Shown piece by piece: positions 18,672 to 28,566 of a stretch of DNA of 39,085 bases. Numbering within the stretch: the stretch's first letter is position 1; each line of letters begins with the position of its first letter. Where the stretch lies: contig JAGXAW010000010.1 of NCBI GenBank assembly GCA_018971415.1, positions 1-39,085 of the forward strand, written 5' to 3'. Made by a program: the position numbers and the translations under genes. Under the pieces are notes generated by a model. That model had not been told where the DNA came from. It was given only the letters and a program-made list of their open reading frames with translations, and did not search any database. Origin of the DNA: Betaproteobacteria bacterium. Lineage in GTDB: Bacteria > Pseudomonadota > Gammaproteobacteria > Burkholderiales > Ferrovaceae.

Positions 18672-19444
18672 TGATTCATCCAACCGCAATTATTCACCCT
18701 AAAGCCCAGCTCGATGAGGGAGTTAAAGTTGGGGCTTACTCTATCATTGATGAGCAGGTTTGTATCGGTCGCGATACCGTAATAGGTGATCACGTTAAAA
18801 TTTCCGGAAAGACCACCATCGGTCAACGCAATAAAATTTACTCCTTCGCTGCCCTAGGTGGTGATCCACAGGATAAAAAATACCGAGGAGAAAACACCGC
18901 TCTTGAGATCGGTCATGACAACGTCATCAGAGAGTTTTGTACATTTAACATCGGTACAATCGATGATGGGGGTGTAACCCGTTTAGGTAACCATAATTGG
19001 ATTATGGCTTATGTTCATTTGGCCCATGATTGCCAAGTGGGAAACCACACCACCTTTGCCAATAATGCCAGTCTTGCGGGACACGTTCACGTGGACGATT
19101 GGGCTATCCTGGCTGGGTTTTCTGGGGTACATCAATTTTGTCGCGTGGGGGCACACAGTTTTGTTGGTATCTCTGCTGTTGTCACGCAAGACGTTCCTCC
19201 GTTTGTCACCGTTGCCGGCAACCCTACAACGCCCCATGGTATTAATAGTGAAGGCATGAAGCGACGTGGTTTTAGTTCTGAGGAAATCATGGCGGTGAAA
19301 AGAGCTTACAGAAAACTGTACCGTTCTTCCTTAACCCTTGAGGATGCCAAGATAGCTATTCAGGAAATTGTGACTGAATTTCCGAAGGCTCAGCCTTTCT
19401 TAGATTTTCTATTACAACCCAGCCCTCGTGGCATTATGCGCTGA
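18668..19444 (+). CDS. lpxA: UDP-N-acetylglucosamine O-acyltransferase LpxA
   Basis: A 258-residue trimeric enzyme catalysing the first step of lipid A synthesis. The N-terminal MIHPTAIIHPKAQLDEGVKV begins the hexapeptide-repeat beta-helix; SFAALGGDPQDKKYRGE and the catalytic His120 in VHLAHDCQVGNH follow, and HQFCRVGAHSFVG continues the helix. The C-terminal helical part has KRRGFSSEEI. Start codons are ATGATG; the first overlaps the fabZ stop by four bases. Its own stop shares one base with the lpxB start (TGATG). Confidence 0.98.
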   Translation: MMIHPTAIIHPKAQLDEGVKVGAYSIIDEQVCIGRDTVIGDHVKISGKTTIGQRNKIYSFAALGGDPQDKKYRGENTALEIGHDNVIREFCTFNIGTIDDGGVTRLGNHNWIMAYVHLAHDCQVGNHTTFANNASLAGHVHVDDWAILAGFSGVHQFCRVGAHSFVGISAVVTQDVPPFVTVAGNPTTPHGINSEGMKRRGFSSEEIMAVKRAYRKLYRSSLTLEDAKIAIQEIVTEFPKAQPFLDFLLQPSPRGIMR

Positions 19445-20592
19445 TGTTAAAGATTGGTGTAGTCGCCGGAGAAGCCTCAGGTGATCAGCTTGGCGCCTCT
19501 CTTGTCAGAACACTAAAAAAACATTATCCAAATTGTCATTTTGAAGGTATAGGTGGTCCTCTCATGATGGCCGAAGGGGTCCATTCACTCTTTGCCATGG
19601 AGAAACTCTCTGTTCGAGGGTATTGGGAGGTGATTCGCTCTTTGCGCGAATTACTTTCTATACGTAAACAGCTCATCAATCACTTTCTTCAAAATCCACC
19701 TGATTTATTTATTGGTATTGATGCTCCAGATTTTAATTTGGGGGTTGAGGAAAAGCTCCGCGCCCAGGGTATCAAAACCATACAAATGGTAGCGCCAACT
19801 GTATGGGCTTGGCGTGAGGGGAGATTGCCATTAATCCAACGAGCGGTCGATCGATTATTGGTTATTTTTCCTTTTGAAAAAACTTACTTTGCTGATCATC
19901 AAGTGACTTCTACCTACATTGGTCATCCTTTGGTGAATCAAATTCCTTATCCAATTAACCGGCAAGAGGTTCGAACTCTTTTGTCAATTGGTCCAGACAA
20001 AACAGTGATCGCGTTACTGCTGGGAAGTCGTAAATCTGAGATTGAATATCATGCCAAGTTGTTTGTCGAGGTGGCAAAGAAGATCAAAGCTCAACATAGT
20101 AACGCAGTATTTTTATTGCCATTTATTAATCCAGGGTTAAAGCAGCTGTTCAGTCAGTTAGTCGGCTCAGCGGTAACAGAGTTATCTTTATTATTACTTG
20201 ATGAAAACGCCCATCGTGCTTTGTCTGCAGCTGACGCCGCTTTGGTGGCCTCTGGGACAGCAACGCTTGAGGCAGCTTTATTTGATTGCCCGCAAGTGGT
20301 GACGTATAAGCTATCGGCCTTTACAGCCTGGATGGTACGCCGCAAAAAGAAAAAGGGCTTTGTTGCCCTACCTAACTTGATTTTAAATGAACCTGTCATT
20401 GATGAATGGTTACAAGAGAGCGCCACTGTGACCAATATTACCCAAAGCCTTGAGTCACTCTTACCGCCAAGCCAACAGCGAGAGCAGATGCTTATGGCGT
20501 ATCGAAGAATGCGTGATCTACTTAAGCTTGATACTGAAAGCGCCATGATTGAAGGAATTCAACTGGTGTTAGAGCAGTCCCATGGTCGTTAA
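19444..20592 (+). CDS. lpxB: Lipid-A-disaccharide synthase LpxB
   Basis: A 382-residue peripheral-membrane glycosyltransferase joining UDP-2,3-diacylglucosamine and lipid X. Signatures are [14 protein letters not shown] (residues 7-20), [35 protein letters not shown] and the nucleotide-sugar binding [10 protein letters not shown] plus [15 protein letters not shown] near the C-terminus. Length matches the family. The start overlaps lpxA by one base and the end overlaps rnhB by 11 bases. Confidence 0.98.
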   Translation: MLKIGVVAGEASGDQLGASLVRTLKKHYPNCHFEGIGGPLMMAEGVHSLFAMEKLSVRGYWEVIRSLRELLSIRKQLINHFLQNPPDLFIGIDAPDFNLGVEEKLRAQGIKTIQMVAPTVWAWREGRLPLIQRAVDRLLVIFPFEKTYFADHQVTSTYIGHPLVNQIPYPINRQEVRTLLSIGPDKTVIALLLGSRKSEIEYHAKLFVEVAKKIKAQHSNAVFLLPFINPGLKQLFSQLVGSAVTELSLLLLDENAHRALSAADAALVASGTATLEAALFDCPQVVTYKLSAFTAWMVRRKKKKGFVALPNLILNEPVIDEWLQESATVTNITQSLESLLPPSQQREQMLMAYRRMRDLLKLDTESAMIEGIQLVLEQSHGR

Positions 20593-21190
20593 AAAAAAGA
20601 TTAGATTACACGAGAATATTGATCCTCCTTCGGGACTAATGGTGGGTCTTGATGAGGCTGGGCGAGGTCCTATTGCCGGTCCAGTGATGGCCGCTGCAGT
20701 GATTTTAGATCCCTCGCGGCCCATTCAAGGATTGGATGATTCTAAAAAACTCAGCGAACGCAAAAGAGAAGAGCTTGCCTCTTTAATCAAGGCCAATGCG
20801 CTGTCATGGGCGGTGGCTGAGGCCAGCGTGGAAGAAATTGACAGTATCAATATCCTGCAAGCTGCTTTGTTGGCCATGAAGCGTGCTCTTGAAAAGTTGT
20901 CAATTAAGCCTGATGTTGTTTTTATTGATGGCAATCAGTTCATCGACTGTGATTATTCTATGTATGCCATTGTATCTGGTGATGCACGAGTTCCTGCCAT
21001 TTCAGCAGCATCAATTTTAGCCAAAACGGAACGCGACAACTATATGTTAGATTTGCATCAACAATATCCTTACTATGGTTTTGCGCAACATAAAGGCTAC
21101 CCCACTTCGCAACATTTGGCAGCTCTTACAGAACACGGTATTAGTCAACACCATCGTAAATCCTTTAGGCCGGTGAGAGAGCTCATATGA
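20582..21190 (+). CDS. rnhB: Ribonuclease HII
   Basis: A 202-residue RNase H that removes ribonucleotides misincorporated in DNA. The active-site start [20 protein letters not shown] (residues 20-39; Asp24 and Glu25) is followed by [23 protein letters not shown] and [19 protein letters not shown], all family signatures with the later Asp ligands. The N-terminal 20 residues are slightly extended. The ATG lies inside the 3' end of lpxB, the usual neighbour, and the stop overlaps the next start as ATGA. Confidence 0.96.
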   Translation: MVVKKKIRLHENIDPPSGLMVGLDEAGRGPIAGPVMAAAVILDPSRPIQGLDDSKKLSERKREELASLIKANALSWAVAEASVEEIDSINILQAALLAMKRALEKLSIKPDVVFIDGNQFIDCDYSMYAIVSGDARVPAISAASILAKTERDNYMLDLHQQYPYYGFAQHKGYPTSQHLAALTEHGISQHHRKSFRPVRELI

Positions 21191-21966
21191 AGATAATTAC
21201 TTCAACGGATAACCCATTAATTCGCCAAATCATGCGATTAACGAAAGAATTTAGCTACCGAGAAGAAGTAGGGCAAGCCGTGATCGAGGGCATTCATTTG
21301 GTGGAGGCAGCATTAAAAAGCAATCAGGTAAAGATACATACTCTCGTCGTTGATAAGGAGAAAAGTACCAATCAAGAGCTGATGGCGTTAGTTAATGCCT
21401 ATCAGGGTGAATGGATTGAGGTCCCTCAAGGAGTATTTAAAAAAATAAGTACTTTGACATCGCCAGATGGCTTATTGGCAGTGGTTGATATCAAATTACC
21501 CGTATCGCCATTAAAGAATTCAGGATTTTGTTTGGTTCTCGACAGTATTCAAGACCCAGGTAATGTGGGCACTTTACTTCGTTCTGCGGCTGCAAGTGGA
21601 TTTAACAAAGTTGTATTGTCACCAGGTTGTGCTCACGCTTGGTCACCTAAAGTTATCCGAGCAGGCATGGGAGCGCATTTTATTTTAGAAATACATGAAC
21701 AGGTGGCATTATCAGCGTTTTTAGTTGAAACAGAGCAACCCATTTGGCTTGCAGCATTGAGTGTGAAAAGTAAAGATTATCGTCAACTTAACCTCTCCTC
21801 TGCCTTTACTCTGGTGATTGGTAACGAGGGTTCCGGTATTGACCCTTCACTTTTAGACCATCATCCACATCATCTTAATATTCCTATGATGAATAAGGTT
21901 GAATCGCTCAACGCGGCCATTGCAGGGTCCATTATTATGTTTGAAAGTCTACGCCAGAGGCTTTAA
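21187..21966 (+). CDS. TrmH/SpoU-family RNA 2'-O-methyltransferase
   Basis: A 259-residue SPOUT methyltransferase with all three trefoil-knot motifs: [20 protein letters not shown] (near residue 120), [12 protein letters not shown] (near residue 206) and [20 protein letters not shown] near the C-terminus. The N-terminal 100 residues form the substrate-binding domain ([14 protein letters not shown]). The RNA target (23S rRNA or tRNA) cannot be assigned from sequence alone; RlmB-like and TsnR-like members look similar. It is coupled to rnhB by an ATGA overlap and ends the long plus-strand run; ppsR converges from the other side. Confidence 0.9.
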   Translation: MKIITSTDNPLIRQIMRLTKEFSYREEVGQAVIEGIHLVEAALKSNQVKIHTLVVDKEKSTNQELMALVNAYQGEWIEVPQGVFKKISTLTSPDGLLAVVDIKLPVSPLKNSGFCLVLDSIQDPGNVGTLLRSAAASGFNKVVLSPGCAHAWSPKVIRAGMGAHFILEIHEQVALSAFLVETEQPIWLAALSVKSKDYRQLNLSSAFTLVIGNEGSGIDPSLLDHHPHHLNIPMMNKVESLNAAIAGSIIMFESLRQRL

Positions 21967-22032
21967 TACGCTCTTCTTCTTTGACTTGCTCAGAAACAAA
22001 GTATTATTTCAAACCCATTCAACGTGAGGCAA

Positions 22033-22854
22033 TCAATAAAGATGTCTTGATAAACCCGTTTGGTGAAGAATGGTAGCAGACAGCTCTTCAATTGACATAT
22101 TGGTTGAGTCAAGAAAAGGAATACCCTGTCCGCGCATTAAGGCCTCTGCTGCTTGAATTTCATAGCGACAATTGGCGAGCGAAGCGTATTCACTGTCAGG
22201 GCGGCGCTCTGAGCGAATTTGATGTAGACGCTCAGGTTTAATGGACAGTCCCCAAAGTTTGTTTTTAAAGTTGTTTAGCGCCTCTGGCAGTTTCTGCCGG
22301 CTCAGGTCCTCTGGAATAATGGGGTAATTGGCTGCTTTGATACCAAATTGCATGGCCAGGTAGAGACTGGTTGGGGTTTTACCGCAGCGCGACACCCCTA
22401 CTAAGATAATTTCAGCCTCATTAAGGCCCCTTGAACTCACCCCGTCATCATGGGACATAGTGAAATTAATGGCCTCAATACGATGGGTGTAGTTTTGTGA
22501 ATCCCCCGTACTGTGTGAACGACCAATGGCGTGGGAGGAGGCAAGGCCCAGAGCATTTTCTAGAGGAGATATAAAAATTTCAAAAAAATCAAAGACTAAA
22601 GCCTCTGATTGACGAACAATTTGACGTAGGTTGTCATCAACTAGGGTGCTAAAGACAATGGCTTGGTTACCATCCTCAAGGGAGGCTTGGTTAATGATGT
22701 TGACAGCTTCTTTAGCTTTTTCGGTGGTAGCAATAAAGGGAAGAGTTCGTCTTTTGAAGGAAACGGACTCAAATTGGGTGATTAAACTCTGTCCAAGCAT
22801 CTCTGCCGTGATACCGGTGCGGTCCGATAGATAAAAAACACTTCTTTTGGGCAT
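22033..22854 (-). CDS. ppsR: PEP synthase regulatory protein (kinase and pyrophosphorylase)
   Basis: A 273-residue DUF299-family protein that inactivates PEP synthase by ADP-dependent phosphorylation of a threonine and reactivates it by phosphate-dependent removal. The N-terminal VFYLSDRTGITAEMLGQSL and the P-loop GVSRCGKT (residues 153-160) followed by PTSLYLAMQFGIKAANYPI are typical. It is divergent from ppsA, its target, with 81 bases between the start codons, an arrangement widely conserved in beta- and gammaproteobacteria. Confidence 0.95.
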   Translation of the reverse strand: MPKRSVFYLSDRTGITAEMLGQSLITQFESVSFKRRTLPFIATTEKAKEAVNIINQASLEDGNQAIVFSTLVDDNLRQIVRQSEALVFDFFEIFISPLENALGLASSHAIGRSHSTGDSQNYTHRIEAINFTMSHDDGVSSRGLNEAEIILVGVSRCGKTPTSLYLAMQFGIKAANYPIIPEDLSRQKLPEALNNFKNKLWGLSIKPERLHQIRSERRPDSEYASLANCRYEIQAAEALMRGQGIPFLDSTNMSIEELSATILHQTGLSRHLY

Positions 22855-22899
22855 ACGAAATTCTCTTTATTTGAATAACCTATTATTTCACGAATATTT

Positions 22900-22905
22900 T
22901 ATAAT
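22900..22905 (+). promoter_or_regulatory. Candidate -10 element for ppsA
   Basis: A perfect TATAAT lies 30 bases before the ppsA start in the 81-base gap between ppsR and ppsA. There is no good -35 hexamer at 16-18 bases; a TTGAAT at 22871-22876 is 23 bases away, too far for this -10 but 18 bases from TATTTT at 22895. The ppsR promoter on the other strand could not be placed. Confidence 0.35.
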
Positions 22906-22935
22906 AAGAGTTTTTGTGGTTGTCAGGGGAAAATT

Positions 22936-25308
22936 ATGGCTGGGGAGTATATCCGTTGGTTTGAAGAGTTGCGTATGACTGATGTTGACTCCGTGGGAGG
23001 TAAAAACGCCTCTTTGGGTGAGATGATTAGTCAATTAAGTCATGCTGGGGTTCGAGTTCCTGGCGGATTCGCGACAACTGCATTGGCCTTTCGCGATTTT
23101 CTGAAAGAAGGGGACTTAGAGAAGAAAATCCAAGACACGTTAAATACCTTGAATGTGGATGATGTGAATGCACTGGCCCAGGCAGGAAAACAAATTCGCC
23201 AATGGGTTCTGGATGCCCCTCTACCTAAAAAGCTGTTAGAGGATATTGCCACCGCCTATCAACAATTGGCCGTAGGCAGCGAAGCCAATCCCTCGGTTGC
23301 CGTGCGTTCCTCCGCCACCGCTGAAGATTTACCTGACGCCTCATTTGCTGGCCAACAGGAGACTTTCCTCAATATCGCAGGTTTGGATAATGTGATCGAA
23401 GCTGTCAAACATGTGTTTGCTTCTTTATATAACGATCGCGCCATATCCTATCGTGTCCATCAAGGCTTCTCTCATGCTGAAGTGGCGCTCTCTGCTGGTA
23501 TACAAAGAATGGCAAGAAGTGATGTGGGAGCGAGCGGTGTCTTGTTTACCATGGACACTGAATCTGGCTTTGACCAAGTGGTGTTAATTACAGCCAGTTG
23601 GGGACTTGGTGAGAGCGTAGTGCAAGGAGCCGTTAATCCCGATGAATACTATGTGAGTAAGCTCGCTCTGACGCATAACAAACCAGCTGTATTAATGCGT
23701 AATCTTGGTTCAAAAGCCACCAAAATGATTTATAGCGCTGATAAAACTGCTGGTAAAACGGTAACCACCGTGGAGACCTCAGAGCAAGACCGTCACAGTT
23801 TTTGTTTAAACAATGCAGAATTAGAAGAGTTGGCTCGTTATGCCATGATCATTGAAAAGCATTACCAGCGTCCAATGGACGTTGAGTGGGCTAAGGACGG
23901 TATCGATGGCAAGCTATACATTCTCCAAGCTCGTCCTGAAACTGTTGCCTCACGCAAAAATGCCGACACCCTTGAGCGCTATCAACTTAAACAATCCGGT
24001 GAAGTGTTAGTGACAGGCAGGGCTATTGGACAAAAAATCGGTGCAGGCAAAGTCAAAATCATTTTTGATGTGAGTGAAATGGACAAGGTTGAGCCTGGTG
24101 ATGTGTTGGTTACAGACATGACAGACCCTAACTGGGAACCGATCATGAAGCGTGCCTCAGCCATTGTGACCAATCGTGGAGGTCGGACCTGTCATGCTGC
24201 CATTATTGCTCGTGAGTTAGGGATACCTGCGGTGGTGGGCTGTGAAAATGCCACAGAGGTATTAAAACATGTTGAGCAAGTCACCGTTTCCTGTGCTGAG
24301 GGAGAAACTGGTCATATCTATAAAGGGATATTGGACTTTGAACTCAATTCTGTGACGCTAGACAGCATGCCTGACATCCCCGTTAAAATCACCATGAACG
24401 TGGGTAATCCGCAGCTTGCTTTTGCCTTTCAACGCTTACCCAATGAGGGAGTGGGGCTTGCCCGTTTAGAGTTTATTATTAGTGCCATGATTGGAGTACA
24501 TCCTCGGGCTTGCCTAGACTACCCCAATCTTCCTCCGGAACTTAAGCAAGAAGTAGAAGAAAAAGCCAGGGGATACCAGAGCCCTGCGCACTTTTACCGT
24601 GAAAAATTAACGGAAGGAATTGCGACACTGGCGGCTGCCTTCTGGCCGAAAAAAGTGATTGTGCGTTTGTCTGACTTTAAGTCTAACGAATACACAAACT
24701 TAATTGGCGGTAAGCAGTATGAGCCTCATGAAGAAAACCCCATGTTGGGCTTCAGAGGCGCTGCTCGTTATATCTCAACTTCCTTTAAAGAGTGTTTTGA
24801 ACTTGAGTGCCAAGCCCTTAAACATGTTCGTGATGTGATGGGTTTTACTAACGTAGAAATCATGGTGCCCTTTGTGAGAAGCCTTGCTGAGGCAGACCGA
24901 ACATTGGCTTTACTTGGGGAGCTTGGGTTAAAAAGAGGCCAGAACGCTTTGCGTATTGTGATGATGTGTGAGATTCCGGCCAATGCAATTTTAGCTGACC
25001 AGTTTTTAGAGCGTTTTGATGGGTTTTCTATAGGCTCAAATGACCTTACACAAATGACGCTGGCTGTTGATCGTGATTCGGGACTCGTGGCCCACGCCTT
25101 TGATGAGCGTGATCCTGCTGTAAAGGCGATGCTCCACCTAGCGATTAGTGCGTGTCGTAGGGCGGGTAAATATGTGGGTATTTGCGGTCAGGGCCCCTCT
25201 GATCATCCTGATCTTGCTCAGTGGTTAATGGCTGAAGGGATTGAGTCAATGTCCTTAAACCCAGACTCGGTGATTTCAACCTGGTTGTTTCTCGCTCAGC
25301 AGAGCTAG
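22936..25308 (+). CDS. ppsA: Phosphoenolpyruvate synthase
   Basis: A 790-residue enzyme that makes PEP from pyruvate and ATP for gluconeogenesis. Domains in order: N-terminal ATP-grasp ([12 protein letters not shown], then [20 protein letters not shown] near residue 123), central swivelling phosphohistidine domain with the catalytic His in [20 protein letters not shown] near residue 418, which also holds the threonine that PpsR-type regulators modify, and a C-terminal PEP/pyruvate barrel with [17 protein letters not shown] and the catalytic Cys in [11 protein letters not shown]. An AGGGGA ribosome site lies five bases before ATG 22936. The 3' end overlaps the convergent amidohydrolase gene by 33 bases. 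Confidence 0.97.
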   Translation: MAGEYIRWFEELRMTDVDSVGGKNASLGEMISQLSHAGVRVPGGFATTALAFRDFLKEGDLEKKIQDTLNTLNVDDVNALAQAGKQIRQWVLDAPLPKKLLEDIATAYQQLAVGSEANPSVAVRSSATAEDLPDASFAGQQETFLNIAGLDNVIEAVKHVFASLYNDRAISYRVHQGFSHAEVALSAGIQRMARSDVGASGVLFTMDTESGFDQVVLITASWGLGESVVQGAVNPDEYYVSKLALTHNKPAVLMRNLGSKATKMIYSADKTAGKTVTTVETSEQDRHSFCLNNAELEELARYAMIIEKHYQRPMDVEWAKDGIDGKLYILQARPETVASRKNADTLERYQLKQSGEVLVTGRAIGQKIGAGKVKIIFDVSEMDKVEPGDVLVTDMTDPNWEPIMKRASAIVTNRGGRTCHAAIIARELGIPAVVGCENATEVLKHVEQVTVSCAEGETGHIYKGILDFELNSVTLDSMPDIPVKITMNVGNPQLAFAFQRLPNEGVGLARLEFIISAMIGVHPRACLDYPNLPPELKQEVEEKARGYQSPAHFYREKLTEGIATLAAAFWPKKVIVRLSDFKSNEYTNLIGGKQYEPHEENPMLGFRGAARYISTSFKECFELECQALKHVRDVMGFTNVEIMVPFVRSLAEADRTLALLGELGLKRGQNALRIVMMCEIPANAILADQFLERFDGFSIGSNDLTQMTLAVDRDSGLVAHAFDERDPAVKAMLHLAISACRRAGKYVGICGQGPSDHPDLAQWLMAEGIESMSLNPDSVISTWLFLAQQS

Positions 25309-26544
25309 TCCATCCAGAGCAAGAAAACACAGCGCCTTGACCCCAACGGGCAGGGCGCTCTCGTCCACTGTAAAATGGGGGGAATGATTGGGAGCAGCTT
25401 GTCCGTGGCTCAATGCCTCTGGCGTAATGCCCAAAAAGAAGAACAATCCTGGAATCTTCTCTTGGTATTTTGAGAAATCCTCTGCACCGGTTAATTTGGG
25501 GGAGACAAAGACTTTGTCTATCCCTGCCGCCTTGGTTAAACTGCCAACCATATCCTGAGTTAGATGTGGGTCGTTGACCGTTACGGAGTAACCTCTTTCA
25601 ATAGTCACCTCGGCCGTGGCTCCCGCACTACTTGCAATATGGGTCACAGTGTTATGAACACGTTGCGCAACGTCAGAGCGCATGCGCTCATCAAAGGTTC
25701 TAATGGTGCCAAGCAGTTTCACTTGATCGGGAATAATGTTATCGCGAATCCCCCCCTGAATGCAGGCAATGGTAATAATGGCAGGTTCGTGCGTCACATC
25801 TAATTGGCGACTCGTGATAGTTTGTAGTCCTAAAATGACCTGTGAGGCAACCACAATGGGGTCTATGCCAAGCCAGGGCATGGCACCATGGGTTTGACTG
25901 CCGTGAATGGTGATTTTGAGCGTGTCGGAGCTTGCCATGGTGGGGCCTGATCGATAGCCAATATGTCCTGATTTCATGCCAGCGATCACATGTAAACCAA
26001 AAATGGCTGAAGGCCTTGGGTTTTCCAATACCCCTTCAGCAATCATTAACTCAGCGCCTCCAGTCTCGCCCTCAGGCGCCCCTTCTTCCGCGGGTTGAAA
26101 AATCAATTTAATACTTCCTCGCCAATGCTCCTTGAGTTGACTGAGGATTTTAGCCACCACAAGAAGTATGGCGGTATGGCAATCATGACCACAGGCGTGC
26201 ATGACATCGACTTGTTTTCCTTCGTATTCACAACTCACCTGTGAAGCAAAGCTTAAAGAAGAGTGTTTTTCACTGACCGGTAGAGCATCCATATCGGCTC
26301 TGAGTGCAATAACAGGACCTTTTTCTTTTCCTTCTAATAAAGCCACCACTCCTGTGTGCGCGATATCACGCGTTACATTAAGACCTAACTCTTCGAGATA
26401 AGAGGCAACAATGCGTGAGGTACGGTATTCTCGGTTAGAGAGCTCTGGATGTTGGTGAAAGTCACGGCGCAGCCTAATCAGCTCTTCGGTGAATTGATGG
26501 GTATATTCTTCAACCAATAATTGAAGAGGTTTTGAGGATGTCAT
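25276..26544 (-). CDS. M20D-family metallo-amidohydrolase (hippurate hydrolase / IAA-amino acid hydrolase-like)
   Basis: A 422-residue zinc or manganese hydrolase that in this family cleaves N-acylated or N-carbamoyl amino acids. Seen motifs: [19 protein letters not shown] (residues 25-43), [10 protein letters not shown], the metal-binding [11 protein letters not shown] (His116, Cys118, His120), [19 protein letters not shown] with the catalytic Glu pair, FGLHV, and the C-terminal [10 protein letters not shown] His ligand. No signal peptide, so it is cytoplasmic. The substrate is unknown. The gene converges on ppsA with a 33-base coding overlap and is divergent from the next dehydrogenase gene with 48 bases between starts. 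A TATAAT on the minus strand at 26575-26580 could be its -10. Confidence 0.9.
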   Translation of the reverse strand: MTSSKPLQLLVEEYTHQFTEELIRLRRDFHQHPELSNREYRTSRIVASYLEELGLNVTRDIAHTGVVALLEGKEKGPVIALRADMDALPVSEKHSSLSFASQVSCEYEGKQVDVMHACGHDCHTAILLVVAKILSQLKEHWRGSIKLIFQPAEEGAPEGETGGAELMIAEGVLENPRPSAIFGLHVIAGMKSGHIGYRSGPTMASSDTLKITIHGSQTHGAMPWLGIDPIVVASQVILGLQTITSRQLDVTHEPAIITIACIQGGIRDNIIPDQVKLLGTIRTFDERMRSDVAQRVHNTVTHIASSAGATAEVTIERGYSVTVNDPHLTQDMVGSLTKAAGIDKVFVSPKLTGAEDFSKYQEKIPGLFFFLGITPEALSHGQAAPNHSPHFTVDESALPVGVKALCFLALDGLALLSEKQPG

Positions 26545-26592
26545 GGTAGGATTATTTTTTATTGACTATAGATCATTATAAACACAAAGCCT

Positions 26593-27474
26593 ATGAAAGC
26601 TAAATGCGCCTTAATTGGAACTGGATTAATGGGAATCCCCATGGCCAAGAGATTACTTGGCCATGGTTATGAATTATGGGTATGGAATCGAACTAATCAG
26701 AAATGCCAACCATTGATTGAACTAGGAGCCAAACACAGTGAATCTCCCTTTGCCGCCACTGAGCAGGCAGATATTGTGATCACCATGTTAAGTCACGCCG
26801 CTGCAGTTGGCGAGGTGTTACAGCAGGGTCTCTTGGCAGCCTTAAAACCGCAGAGTATTTTTATTGATATGAGCTCAATTCCACCTCATAGCGCCAAGCT
26901 TCATGCCAAGTGGTGCCATGAAAAGGGAGCCTTGGCTTTGGACGCTCCAGTGTCAGGTGGTGTTGTGGGGGCTGAGCAGGGTACCTTGGCTATTATGGCG
27001 GGAGGAGATCGGATGGCCTTTGAGCAAGCTCTTCCCGTGTTCTCAGTACTCGGTAGGGCGACTTACGTGGGTGAGGCCGGAGCAGGCTCTTTGGCAAAAC
27101 TTGCCAATCAAATGATTGTTGGGATGAGTATTGCAGCCGTTGCTGAGGCAATGACTTTAATGGCTCAAGCAGGGGCTGATCCTAGGGCGGTGAGAGAAGC
27201 CATTCGCGGTGGCTTTGCAGAAAGCCGTATTCTTGAATTACATGGCCAAAGAATGATAGATCGCACCTTTACTCCTGGTGCTCACGCCACCACCCAGCTC
27301 AAAGATTTAAATACCGCGGTGGCTGTCGCTCGAGAAGCCATGATTGATTTGCCCTTACTCAACCAATCGCGTGATTTGTTCCAATCAATGGTGGATAACG
27401 GTTTTGCAGATCTTGATCACAGTGCACTAATACTTGAATTGGAGAGATTAAATCAGATTAAAAGACCGGAGTAA
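26593..27474 (+). CDS. Beta-hydroxyacid dehydrogenase, tartronate-semialdehyde reductase / 3-hydroxyisobutyrate dehydrogenase type
   Basis: A 293-residue NAD(P)-dependent oxidoreductase. The dinucleotide motif IGTGLMGIPMAKRLL is at residues 8-22 with VWNRT after the second strand, which suggests NADP preference. The substrate-binding DAPVSGGVVGAEQGTLAIM (about residues 117-135) and the catalytic lysine Lys169 in AGSLAKLANQMIVG are present. Members reduce tartronate semialdehyde to glycerate, or oxidise 3-hydroxyisobutyrate; the short N-terminus and GxGLMG motif fit the GlxR/GarR side but do not decide it. It lies near a formyl-CoA:oxalate CoA-transferase, so a role in two-carbon (oxalate/glyoxylate) use is possible. 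Confidence 0.85.
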   Translation: MKAKCALIGTGLMGIPMAKRLLGHGYELWVWNRTNQKCQPLIELGAKHSESPFAATEQADIVITMLSHAAAVGEVLQQGLLAALKPQSIFIDMSSIPPHSAKLHAKWCHEKGALALDAPVSGGVVGAEQGTLAIMAGGDRMAFEQALPVFSVLGRATYVGEAGAGSLAKLANQMIVGMSIAAVAEAMTLMAQAGADPRAVREAIRGGFAESRILELHGQRMIDRTFTPGAHATTQLKDLNTAVAVAREAMIDLPLLNQSRDLFQSMVDNGFADLDHSALILELERLNQIKRPE

Positions 27475-27494
27475 AAGCTGACTGGGTCATTCAA

Positions 27495-28430
27495 TCATGA
27501 TGCGTAAGCTTTGGTAAGTGGAGTGAAGTCCTGTATTAAACTCTGTCCTCTATGATGCAAGAAGCTAATAAAAGAACGAGTAATAGGTGGTAAGAGTTTT
27601 TCTTTACGGTAAATAATGTACCAGTGACGCATAGCTGGAAAACCTTCCACATCGAGGATAGCCAGATGATTCAGTGCGATTTCAAGATTGATGTTAAACG
27701 CAGAAATAAAGGCAATGCCCATGCCTGAACGAACAGCCTGCTTAATCGATTCAGTACTTTGAACAGCCAGAGTAATTTTTAATTTATCCAGATTTTCTTT
27801 GAATTTTTCAGCGATGGCATCCCTTGTATCAGATCCCGTCTCACGGGTAATAAAGGATTCATCGAGGAGCGTTTCCGGTGAGATTCTTTTTTGTTTGGCC
27901 AGCGGATGATCGGGCCTCGCGACAATCACATAAGGGTGAGGAGCGAATTGCTCTGAAACCACCTCAATTTCAGTGGGTGGTCGACACATCACCACCAAAT
28001 CAATTTCATTATCACTTAGTTTTTCGATCAGGTTAGTTCGATTAGCCACGGTGAGTTGAATTTTTGCGTCATGTATTTGATTTTTAAATTCAGAGAGGAC
28101 ATGAGGGAAAAAATAATCGGCAGCGCTATTAACGCCAACATTAAGGGTGCCACTGGAGACCCCCTTAAAGATATCCATAGCTTCTTCCGCTTCACGAAAC
28201 TGGTTGATGATCAGTCGACAATGTTTAAGCATGGTCTCCCCAGCCTGGGTGAGATACACCTTTTTGCCCAGTTGCTCAAATAATCGAATGCCAACGTGGT
28301 TTTCCAGTTGTCTGATTTGGGTGGAGACCGCAGGTTGAGACAAATGTAACTCTTCAGCGGCACGAGAAAAGGAAAGCCGTCTTGCTACGGTTTCAAACAC
28401 TTTTAGTTGACGCAAAGTTGCATGGCGCAT
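27495..28430 (-). CDS. LysR-family transcriptional regulator, CbbR-like
   Basis: A 311-residue regulator. The N-terminal winged helix-turn-helix (residues 3-62) reads TLRQLKVFETVARRLSFSRA and then HLSQPAVSTQIRQLENHVG, wording very close to CbbR regulators of RuBisCO operons. The rest is a periplasmic-binding-like effector domain (LNVGVNSAADYFFPHVLSEF; IDLVVMCRPPTE; SIKQAVRSGMGIAFISA). No cbb genes occur in the window. It faces the dehydrogenase gene tail to tail with only 20 bases between, and follows the PanE-like gene on the same strand after a 136-base very AT-rich gap, which contains an inverted repeat that could be its own operator. Confidence 0.9.
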   Translation of the reverse strand: MRHATLRQLKVFETVARRLSFSRAAEELHLSQPAVSTQIRQLENHVGIRLFEQLGKKVYLTQAGETMLKHCRLIINQFREAEEAMDIFKGVSSGTLNVGVNSAADYFFPHVLSEFKNQIHDAKIQLTVANRTNLIEKLSDNEIDLVVMCRPPTEIEVVSEQFAPHPYVIVARPDHPLAKQKRISPETLLDESFITRETGSDTRDAIAEKFKENLDKLKITLAVQSTESIKQAVRSGMGIAFISAFNINLEIALNHLAILDVEGFPAMRHWYIIYRKEKLLPPITRSFISFLHHRGQSLIQDFTPLTKAYAS

Positions 28431-28495
28431 GATGATTATCTTTTTAAGAAAAAGACGTAGGTAAAATATATATAATTATTTTTTTATATAGATTT

Positions 28496-28515
28496 TATTA
28501 TTGTTTTTAATAATA
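28496..28515. promoter_or_regulatory. AT-rich inverted repeat upstream of the LysR-family gene
   Basis: TATTATT (28496-28502) and AATAATA (28509-28515) form a perfect seven-base inverted repeat around a six-base spacer, about 66 bases upstream of the regulator's start codon. Autoregulated LysR genes often have such dyads upstream. The whole gap 28431-28566 is extremely AT-rich, so chance dyads are expected; it could also belong to a terminator of the upstream PanE-like gene. Confidence 0.3.
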
Positions 28516-28566
28516 CTATCTATTTTACTTTAACTACAAGACTTTTTTTCACGGCCAAACAAAAAT

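Noticed and set aside
21967-22032. Possible terminator between the RNA methyltransferase and ppsR genes
   Set aside because: Only a loose CTTTG/CAAAG pairing with a long loop was seen; too weak to call.
26562-26567. TTGACT as a -35 box for the beta-hydroxyacid dehydrogenase gene
   Set aside because: It is only 26 bases before the start codon, leaving no room for a -10 box and transcription start.
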